Shown: positions 1-4,728 of the stretch, piece after piece
Numbering within the stretch: the first letter of the stretch is position 1
Layout: each line of letters begins with the position of its first letter
Assembly (NCBI GenBank): GCA_934869045.1
Contig: CAKXAF010000133.1
Span: forward strand, 1 to 7,297
Source: an uncultured Nitrososphaerota archaeon
GTDB lineage: Bacteria > Bacillota > Clostridia > Oscillospirales > Ruminococcaceae
Direction of reading: 5' to 3'
Length of the DNA stretch: 7,297 nt
Made by a program: the position numbers and the translations under genes
Notes under the pieces: model-generated
Database searches by the model: none
The model's input: only the letters and a program-made list of their open reading frames with translations
What the model was told of the DNA's origin: nothing

Positions 1-36
1 CTTTTCCGAAAATATGCAATTTTTCCTTGAAAACAG

Positions 37-64
37 TTGTGTCTTTTCGAATTTGTGCTATAAT
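37..64 (+). promoter_or_regulatory. Probable sigma-A promoter with extended -10
   Basis: A perfect TATAAT lies at 59-64, preceded by TG at 56-57, which makes an extended -10 element (TGnTATAAT). A weak -35, TTGTGT at 37-42 (three of six matches to TTGACA), is spaced 16 bp away. Extended -10 promoters tolerate poor -35 boxes. The region is AT-rich, in contrast to the GC-rich coding sequence that follows. Transcription would start near 70-72 and read into the Asp23-family gene and probably the whole operon. A better -35-like hexamer, TTGAAA at 27-32, is 26 bp from the -10 and is too far to pair with it. The call is from sequence only. Confidence 0.72.
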
Positions 65-70
65 AAAGAA

Positions 71-176
71 TGTATACACAAATCACTCGTGGCGCTGCTT
101 TGCGGCGGCTGCGTTGGAATCTCGTGCCGCCCGCCTTCGGAGGCCCCGGAGCGGGGAAAAGAAAGGACAGGAGAGT
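71..176 (+). promoter_or_regulatory. GC-rich 5' leader with potential hairpins
   Basis: This is the predicted untranslated leader between the promoter and the first start codon. Three short inverted repeats are visible: GGCGGC at 104-109 with GCCGCC at 126-131; GCCT at 133-136 with AGGC at 141-144; and CCCCG at 144-148 with CGGGG at 152-156 (3-nt loop). The last two share base 144 and so cannot both form fully. A purine-rich stretch and the ribosome binding site (AAAGGA 162-167, AGGAG 169-173) follow. There is no U-tract, so this is not an obvious terminator or classical attenuator, and I recognise no known riboswitch core. The structures may only reflect high GC content. Confidence 0.35.
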
Positions 177-533
177 ATGGATCAGAAAAGCACTGCTGCC
201 AGCGGCAGCATCAAAATTTCCGAAGAAGTCGTCGGGACCATCGTTAAAACAGTTCTGGATGAAATCGACGGCGTGCATTCCCTGACGACCCGGCCGGTAT
301 CCCCTTCCGACATGCTGTTTCGGGCTTCCGTCCTCAAGCCCATCTCCATTACGCTCAACGCCGATGTTGCGGCCATTGACATTGCGGTGAACCTCTGTTT
401 CGGCTACCGGGTCAAAACGGTTTCCGAGCAGATTCAGCAGCGCGTAAAAGATACGGTTCAGGATATGACAGGCGTCACCGTCAGCCGGGTCAATGTCTAT
501 GTTGCCGGCGCGAAGGCAAAAGAGGCTGTCTGA
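177..533 (+). CDS. Asp23/Gls24 family protein (YqhY-like)
   Basis: A 118-residue protein of the Asp23/Gls24 family, small cytoplasmic proteins tied to cell-envelope stress or, for B. subtilis YqhY, to lipid (acetyl-CoA carboxylase) homeostasis. It begins with the typical G-x-I-x-I-S-x-x-V segment (residues 10-19). A helix containing 'VLDEIDGVHSL' (26-36), a beta segment (56-72, 'ISITLNADVAAIDIAVNL') and the family-typical 'VSEQIQQRVKDTVQDMTGV' region (82-100) come next, and it ends with a V-N-V-Y-V strand (105-109). The ATG at 177 is chosen because AGGAG/AAAGGA precede it and homology starts soon after. A longer in-frame start at 27 (TTG) lies upstream of the promoter -10 and is rejected. The position directly before nusB matches yqhY of B. 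subtilis. The biochemical function is not established, and accBC are not visible upstream in this window. Confidence 0.88.
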   Translation: MDQKSTAASGSIKISEEVVGTIVKTVLDEIDGVHSLTTRPVSPSDMLFRASVLKPISITLNADVAAIDIAVNLCFGYRVKTVSEQIQQRVKDTVQDMTGVTVSRVNVYVAGAKAKEAV

Positions 534-538
534 AACCG

Positions 539-553
539 GAATTTTGAAAATTC
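539..553. repeat. Perfect 15-bp palindrome in the asp23-nusB gap
   Basis: GAATTTTGAAAATTC reads the same on both strands apart from the central base (7-bp arms around G546). It occupies much of the 38-bp gap between the Asp23-family gene and nusB, ending 7 bp before the nusB ribosome binding site at 561-566. It is AT-rich in a GC-rich operon. It could be a protein-binding site, a short RNA hairpin or chance. No U-tract follows, so it is not a terminator. Confidence 0.4.
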
Positions 554-571
554 GCTCTTCGGGAGGATACT

Positions 572-979
572 ATGAAAAAAATTAGCCGCCATCAGATGAG
601 GGAGAACGCCTTTGTCCTGGTCTTTGAAAAAAGCTTTTCCGACGATTCCGTGGAGGAGATTCTGGACACGGCGCGGGACTGCGATGCGATTGATGTGACA
701 GATCAGGTGGAGGCAATGTTCCGCGGGGTGGTGCAAAATCTGAATGCCATCGACGCCGCAATCGCCCCCAATCTGAAAAAATGGACCAAGGAGCGGATTT
801 CAAAGGTCAGCCTGGCGATTCTGCGCCTTGGCGTTTATGAAATCATGTTCTGTGAGGACGTGGAAGACGATATTGTCGTCAGCGAATGTGTCAAGCTGGC
901 AACAACCTTCGCCTATGATGACGACGTGGCTTTTGTCAACGGTGTGCTGGGCTCCATCGTCCGCAGCAAGGCCAAATAA
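572..979 (+). CDS. nusB: Transcription antitermination factor NusB
   Basis: A 135-residue all-helical NusB, the usual size for the family. With NusE (ribosomal protein S10) it binds boxA RNA and forms the antitermination complex that keeps RNA polymerase processive on rRNA operons. Family hallmarks are the N-terminal 'SRHQMRENAFVLVFE' helix (5-19), which carries the basic RNA-binding face, the 'W-T-K-E-R-I-x-x-V' stretch with 'AILRLGVYE' (71-90), and the C-terminal 'SECVKLATTFAYDDDVAFVNGVL' (104-126). A strong GGGAGGA ribosome binding site at 561-567 precedes the ATG. The stop is one base before the next start, so it is co-transcribed with and probably translationally linked to the TsaD-like gene. 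Confidence 0.95.
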   Translation: MKKISRHQMRENAFVLVFEKSFSDDSVEEILDTARDCDAIDVTDQVEAMFRGVVQNLNAIDAAIAPNLKKWTKERISKVSLAILRLGVYEIMFCEDVEDDIVVSECVKLATTFAYDDDVAFVNGVLGSIVRSKAK

Positions 980-980
980 G

Positions 981-1946
981 ATGGCGCTTACTTTTGGGAT
1001 CGACACAAGCAATTACACCACCTCCGCCGCCGTCTATGACAGTGCGGCGGGGGTGATTGTAATGGAAAAGCGGCTTTTGCCAACGGGAGAGGGCGCATTG
1101 GGTCTCCGGCAGAGCGACGCGGTTTTTGCCCATGTCAAGCAGCTGGGGGAGATCGCGGAGCAGCTCTTTTCCCACCCGGATTTTCCGGCGGGGGAGATTG
1201 TGGCAGCCGGGGTGTCCGCCTTTCCCCGCCGGGAGCCGGGTTCTTATATGCCTTGCTTTCTGGTTGGGGAGACCGCCATGCGGGTTTTCACCGCCGCAAA
1301 CCGCCTTCCGCTCTACCGTTTTTCCCACCAGGAGGGCCATATCGCCGCCGCCCTGTACAGTGCCGGCCGGCTGGACCTGCTGGAACGCCCGTTCCTGGCC
1401 TTTCATCTGTCGGGGGGGACCACGGATGCCCTCCTGGTGACGCCTTTGGAAGACGGTTTTTTCCAGGTCCGGCAGGTGGGCGGTTCCTTGGACCTCAAAG
1501 CCGGGCAGGCGGTAGATCGGGTTGGGCTGCTGTTGGGACTGCATTTTCCCTGTGGCCCGGAGCTGACAGAGCTGGCCCTCCGTTGGGAGGAGCCGGTAAA
1601 GGTCCGTCCGACGCTGAAAGGGACAAGCTGCTGCCTTTCTGGCATTGAAAACCAGTGCCGGAAGCTGCTGGAGCAGGGCCGTCCTCGGGAGGAGATCGCC
1701 CGGGTCTGCCTGGAATCCATCCGTGCCGCTCTGGAGGGCATGACCGCCGCTTTGCAAAAGGAATACGGTCATCTGCCGCTTTTGTACGCAGGCGGCGTGA
1801 TGTCCAGCACTCTGATTCGGAAAAAGCTGGAAGAGAGCTTCGGCGGCATTTTCGCTGCTCCGGCTTACTCCTCCGATAACGCCGCAGGCACAGCGATCCT
1901 CGCCGGTATAGCGGACAAATTCCGGCGGAAAGGCGGTGGAGCATGA
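981..1946 (+). CDS. TsaD/Kae1-like M22 family protein (paralog)
   Basis: A 321-residue protein of the ASKHA-fold Kae1/TsaD/M22 family ('O-sialoglycoprotein endopeptidase'). True TsaD transfers threonylcarbamoyl to A37 of ANN-decoding tRNAs. The metal-binding pair is present in 'SHQEGH' (H116, H120), as is the C-terminal metal Asp in 'SSDNAAGTA' (D299). The N-terminal nucleotide-site strand 'FGIDTSNYTTSAAV' (5-18) and 'AGGVMSSTLIRKKL' (270-283) are recognisable. Key motifs differ from TsaD: the usual S-G-G-H-T is S-G-G-T-T (144-148), E-T-S-C-D-E-T is D-T-S-N-Y-T-T, and G-G-V-A-A-N is G-G-V-M-S-S. It is therefore probably a divergent paralog rather than the essential tRNA enzyme. The ATG at 981 follows the nusB stop by one base; the ribosome binding site is weak (AAGG 968-971), suggesting coupling to nusB. 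An in-frame start at 828 would overlap nusB by 150 bp and is rejected. The true substrate is unknown. Confidence 0.85.
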   Translation: MALTFGIDTSNYTTSAAVYDSAAGVIVMEKRLLPTGEGALGLRQSDAVFAHVKQLGEIAEQLFSHPDFPAGEIVAAGVSAFPRREPGSYMPCFLVGETAMRVFTAANRLPLYRFSHQEGHIAAALYSAGRLDLLERPFLAFHLSGGTTDALLVTPLEDGFFQVRQVGGSLDLKAGQAVDRVGLLLGLHFPCGPELTELALRWEEPVKVRPTLKGTSCCLSGIENQCRKLLEQGRPREEIARVCLESIRAALEGMTAALQKEYGHLPLLYAGGVMSSTLIRKKLEESFGGIFAAPAYSSDNAAGTAILAGIADKFRRKGGGA

Positions 1947-3163
1947 ACCAGGTTTATACGGTTTCCCAGGTCAACGGCTACCTGAAGCAGCTTCTGGACG
2001 GCGACGTCCAGCTGAAAAGCATTTTTGTCCGGGGCGAGGTTTCCAATTTCGTTCACCACATGAAAAGCGGGCATTTCTATTTTACGCTGAAGGACGGCAA
2101 ATCTGCCCTGAAGTGCGTCATGTTTCAGTGGAACGCCCGTCATCTTCGCTTTCTTCCAGGAAACGGGATGAGCGTGATCGTCTTTGGCAGTGTCCAACTC
2201 TACGACCGGGACGGCGTCTGCCAGATTTACTGCTCGGACATCCAGCCCGACGGTGTTGGAGCACTCTATATGGCCTTTGAGCAGCTTAAAGAGCGGCTGG
2301 ACCGGGAAGGGCTTTTCGACCCGGCCCATAAGCGTCCGCTGCCGCCCCTTCCACGGCGCATTGGGATTGTCACCTCCAAAAACGGTGCGGCGTTGCAGGA
2401 TGTGCGGAACATTCTCAGCCGCCGCTACCCCATTGGCGAGCTGCTGCTGATTCCCGCCCTGGTTCAGGGCGAAGGCGCGCCGGAGTCCATCTGCGCAGGG
2501 ATTGCCCAAGCTCAGACGGCCGGGCTGGATTTGCTCATCGTCGGGCGGGGCGGCGGCTCTCTGGAGGATCTGTGGGCTTTCAACGATGAGAGGGTGGCCC
2601 GGGCAATTTATGCCTCTCGAATCCCGGTGATTTCCGCCGTGGGCCATGAGGTGGACTACACCATCGCGGACTTTGCGGCGGATCTTCGGGCGCCGACCCC
2701 CTCCGCTGCCGCGGAACTGGCGGCGCCGGATATTTCCGGACTCCGGGAGACACTTTTCGAGCAGAAAAGGCGGCTGGATCGCAGGATCATCCGCCGGTTT
2801 GCTGAATCGAAGGATCTTCTGGATCAGTGGAGACACCGTCTGCAGGCCTGTTCGCCGGAGCGATCTCTGGGTGCCGTCGGGAGCCGCTTTTCGGAGCTGC
2901 AGGAGCGTTTGCGCAAGCAGGGCGCACAGCTTACCGCCCGTCCGGCCGCGGAACTTCTCCGCTTGGAGACCGCCCTGGAGGCGTTGAGTCCTTTGCGGGT
3001 TCTCAGCCGGGGCTACACCATTATTTTTGCAGAAAACCGGGTGGTTACCTCGGTCTCTCAACTGGAGCCGGGAACCCCTGTTCAAATTAAACTGGCGGAT
3101 GGTTCGGCAGAAGCGCGGATTACTGCGGCCTGTCCCACTCTGCCGGAAAGGAGCGGCCAATGA
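1943..3163 (+). CDS. xseA: Exodeoxyribonuclease VII large subunit XseA
   Basis: A 406-residue XseA, the catalytic subunit of exonuclease VII, which with XseB degrades single-stranded DNA from both ends to acid-soluble oligonucleotides in repair and recombination. An N-terminal OB-fold DNA-binding domain spans about 1-105 ('VSQVNGYLKQLL', 'VRGEVSNFVHHMKSGHFYFTLKD'). The nuclease domain starts near 138 with 'GIVTSKNGAALQDV' (141-154) and continues with 'IVGRGGGSLEDLWAFNDERV' (199-218) and 'SAVGHEVDYTIADFAADLR' (231-249). Candidate catalytic residues by family analogy are D153, R202, H235 and D238. A helical coiled region (about 263-345), expected to bind XseB, and a C-terminal 'LSRGYTI' segment (354-360) follow. 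The start overlaps the previous stop as ATGA; GGAAAGG at 1927-1933 is the ribosome binding site. No missing motif is seen. Confidence 0.96.
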   Translation: MNQVYTVSQVNGYLKQLLDGDVQLKSIFVRGEVSNFVHHMKSGHFYFTLKDGKSALKCVMFQWNARHLRFLPGNGMSVIVFGSVQLYDRDGVCQIYCSDIQPDGVGALYMAFEQLKERLDREGLFDPAHKRPLPPLPRRIGIVTSKNGAALQDVRNILSRRYPIGELLLIPALVQGEGAPESICAGIAQAQTAGLDLLIVGRGGGSLEDLWAFNDERVARAIYASRIPVISAVGHEVDYTIADFAADLRAPTPSAAAELAAPDISGLRETLFEQKRRLDRRIIRRFAESKDLLDQWRHRLQACSPERSLGAVGSRFSELQERLRKQGAQLTARPAAELLRLETALEALSPLRVLSRGYTIIFAENRVVTSVSQLEPGTPVQIKLADGSAEARITAACPTLPERSGQ

Positions 3164-3390
3164 GTGCGGCGATGACCTTGGAAAAGGCGCTGGAAAAGCT
3201 GTCCGGTTTGGTATCCCAGCTGGAGGAGGGCAACCTCCCCCTGGAAAAATCTTTGAAGCTGTACGAGGAGGGCATCTCCCTGTCGGCCTTTTGCGAAAAA
3301 GAGCTGGCCGGGGCCCGGCTGAAAATTACGGAATTGCAGGGCCGTTCTGCCGTCCCTGCGGAGCAAGAGGAGGACCAACCCGATGAATGA
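3160..3390 (+). CDS. xseB: Exodeoxyribonuclease VII small subunit XseB
   Basis: A 76-residue XseB, a normal size. It is a small helical-hairpin protein, several copies of which bind the helical extension of XseA to make active exonuclease VII. The family signature is clear: 'LEKLSGLVSQLEEGNLPLEKSLKLYEEGISL' (11-41), then C45 and 'LAGARLKITEL' (49-59). The last 15 or so residues are acidic and low-complexity (EQEEDQPDE), as is common. The ATG at 3160 overlaps the xseA stop (ATGA) and has AAGGAG at 3148-3153; M5 (3172) is a possible alternative start. The overlap suggests translational coupling that would help balance subunit amounts. Confidence 0.95.
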   Translation: MSAAMTLEKALEKLSGLVSQLEEGNLPLEKSLKLYEEGISLSAFCEKELAGARLKITELQGRSAVPAEQEEDQPDE

Positions 3391-4240
3391 GTGGCTTCCT
3401 GTTATTGAACAGGCGCTGAAAAAATATCTGTATGTCCCGGAAATGCCCTACCGCTCCGTCGCGGAAGCGATGGCCTACAGTGCCGAGGCGGGGGGAAAGC
3501 GTCTGCGCCCGATGCTGGTGCTGGAATTCTGCCGCCTTGTGGGCGGGGATCCGGCAAAGGCCCTACCCTTTGCCTGCGCGGTGGAGATGATTCACACGTA
3601 TTCGCTGATTCACGACGACCTCCCCTGTATGGACGACGATGACCTCCGCCGCGGCCGCCCCTCCTGTCACAAGCAGTTTGGAGAAGCGACAGCTCTTCTG
3701 GCCGGGGACGGCCTGCTGACCAAGGCTTTCGGCGTCCTGGCGGAGGCGGAGCTTCCCGCGGAGACGGTTGCGGCAGCTGTGCGGACCCTTTCTGCCTTTG
3801 CCGGGCCGGAGGGGATGGTGGCTGGCCAGATGATCGACCTGATCAATGAAAAAACGCCGCCGGCCGCTTCCGTGCTGGAGCTGACCTACCGGCTGAAGAC
3901 CTCCGCCCTGCTGCAGGCGTCCTGCCGGCTGGGCGTGCTGGCTGGAGGCGGTACAGAGGTTCAGGTCCAGCAGGCAGGCGAGTATGCCTATCATCTGGGG
4001 ATGGCCTTTCAGATCATCGATGACATTTTGGACGTGACCGGGGATACGGCCGTTCTTGGAAAGCCGGTGGGCAGCGATGCGTCTAACGGCAAAGTGACCT
4101 TTGTAACGCTTCAGGGACTGGACGGCGCGCGCCGTCTTGCTGCTCAGTACAGCCGCAACGCCCTGCAGGCTCTTTCCGCTTTTGCGGGAAGCGAGGAATT
4201 GTCTGCGATGACAGAGCAGCTGCTGTCGCGCAGAAACTGA
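3383..4240 (+). CDS. ispA: Farnesyl diphosphate synthase (polyprenyl synthetase family)
   Basis: A 285-residue trans-prenyltransferase that condenses IPP with DMAPP and GPP to make farnesyl diphosphate, the precursor of undecaprenyl phosphate and other isoprenoids. Visible motifs are 'AGGKRLRPML' (36-45, IPP/pyrophosphate binding), the first Asp-rich motif 'HDDLPCMDDDDLRRGRPSCH' (77-96; D78, D79, D84), K172 in 'YRLKTSAL', and the second Asp-rich motif 'QIIDDILDVTGD' (210-221; D213, D214, D217). The two-residue insertion in the first motif (DDxxxxD) and 'HTYSLIHDD' upstream are typical of bacterial FPP synthases such as E. coli IspA. A GGPP-type chain length cannot be fully excluded from sequence alone. 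The start overlaps xseB by 8 bp, with AGGAGG at 3368-3373. Confidence 0.93.
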   Translation: MNEWLPVIEQALKKYLYVPEMPYRSVAEAMAYSAEAGGKRLRPMLVLEFCRLVGGDPAKALPFACAVEMIHTYSLIHDDLPCMDDDDLRRGRPSCHKQFGEATALLAGDGLLTKAFGVLAEAELPAETVAAAVRTLSAFAGPEGMVAGQMIDLINEKTPPAASVLELTYRLKTSALLQASCRLGVLAGGGTEVQVQQAGEYAYHLGMAFQIIDDILDVTGDTAVLGKPVGSDASNGKVTFVTLQGLDGARRLAAQYSRNALQALSAFAGSEELSAMTEQLLSRRN

Positions 4241-4246
4241 GCAGTT

Positions 4247-4260
4247 GGCCCAAGCGGGCC
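4247..4260 (+). repeat. Short GC hairpin between ispA and the DUF212 gene
   Basis: GGCCC at 4247-4251 pairs perfectly with GGGCC at 4256-4260 around an AAGC loop. It sits in the 38-bp gap after the ispA stop and just before the likely ribosome binding site of the next gene (GAAAGG 4262-4267). No U-tract follows, so it does not look like an intrinsic terminator. It could affect mRNA processing or access to the downstream ribosome binding site, or be chance. Confidence 0.4.
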
Positions 4261-4278
4261 GGAAAGGCGTTTACGGGA

Positions 4279-4719
4279 ATGGACGAGTTTCTGAAGTTGT
4301 TTGAGAATTATATTCTGTGGACCGCGCTTTTGAGCTGGGCTGTCGCCCAGGCGCTGAAGGTGCTGGTCTATATTGTAAAAAACCGTCGGTTTAGTTTTGA
4401 GCGGGTCGTGGGAGCAGGGGGGATGCCCAGTTCTCACAGTGCGACGGTCTGCGGCCTGACGGCGGCGGTGGGCCGTGTCTGCGGCCTGAATTCGCCGCTT
4501 TTCGCCATTGCGTTTATTCTCGCCTGTGTGGTGATGTATGACGCGACCGGCGTCCGGCGGGCTGCCGGTGAGCAGGCGAGGGTCCTGAATCAGCTGTTGG
4601 AGGGGCAGCAGACGGATCCTCAGAAGGCGCTTAAGGAATTTTTAGGCCACACGCCGCTGGAAGTGGTGAGCGGCGCGGTGCTGGGAATCGCCCTTGCCTT
4701 TCTGATTCCGATTCGCTGA
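4279..4719 (+). CDS. Divergent PAP2 family membrane protein (DUF212, YuiD-like)
   Basis: A 146-residue integral membrane protein of the divergent PAP2 family (YuiD of B. subtilis is a member). The signature 'GGMPSSHSATVCGL' (47-60), 'YDATGVRRAAGEQA' (87-100) and 'LGHTPLEVVSGAVLG' (122-136) are all present. They resemble the S-x-x-x-H phosphatase motifs of PAP2 lipid phosphatases in rearranged form. Hydrophobic segments near 11-32, 56-70, 73-90 and 126-145 suggest about four membrane passes. Length is normal. The enzymatic activity of the family is, as far as I know, unproven. Its place between ispA and dxs suggests, without showing, a role with prenyl or lipid phosphates. The start at 4279 follows GAAAGG (4262-4267); no better in-frame start fits the homology. 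Confidence 0.9.
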   Translation: MDEFLKLFENYILWTALLSWAVAQALKVLVYIVKNRRFSFERVVGAGGMPSSHSATVCGLTAAVGRVCGLNSPLFAIAFILACVVMYDATGVRRAAGEQARVLNQLLEGQQTDPQKALKEFLGHTPLEVVSGAVLGIALAFLIPIR

Positions 4720-4728
4720 GGCGGCGCT

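Noticed and set aside
27..176. N-terminal extension of the Asp23-family protein from a TTG at 27
   Set aside because: The start would lie upstream of the promoter -10, there is no ribosome binding site, and the added residues do not resemble the family.
71..176. Known riboswitch or T-box in the leader
   Set aside because: I see no T-box sequence, no recognisable riboswitch core and no terminator hairpin with a U-tract.
70..285. Possible leader peptide of 71 codons starting at ATG 70
   Set aside because: The start coincides with the expected transcript 5' end, there is no ribosome binding site, and the frame runs deep into the Asp23-family gene.
828..980. Upstream start for the TsaD-like protein inside nusB
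   Set aside because: It would overlap the conserved NusB C-terminus by about 150 bp, and the extra residues precede the family's normal start (F-G-I-D-T-S).
1412..1418. Run of seven G in the S-G-G-T-T codons of the TsaD-like gene, as a slippage or phase-variation tract
   Set aside because: The run is short and explained by two Gly codons of a conserved motif; the reading frame is intact and nothing else suggests phase variation.
936..1772. 278-codon open frame on the minus strand opposite the TsaD-like gene
   Set aside because: Antisense to a gene with conserved metal-binding motifs; composition looks like shadow sequence and there is no promoter or ribosome binding site.
1865..3160. 431-codon open frame on the minus strand opposite xseA
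   Set aside because: It lies almost wholly antisense to a clear xseA with all catalytic motifs. Long antisense frames are expected in GC-rich genes, and its translation (rich in R, Q, P, G) shows no recognisable domain.
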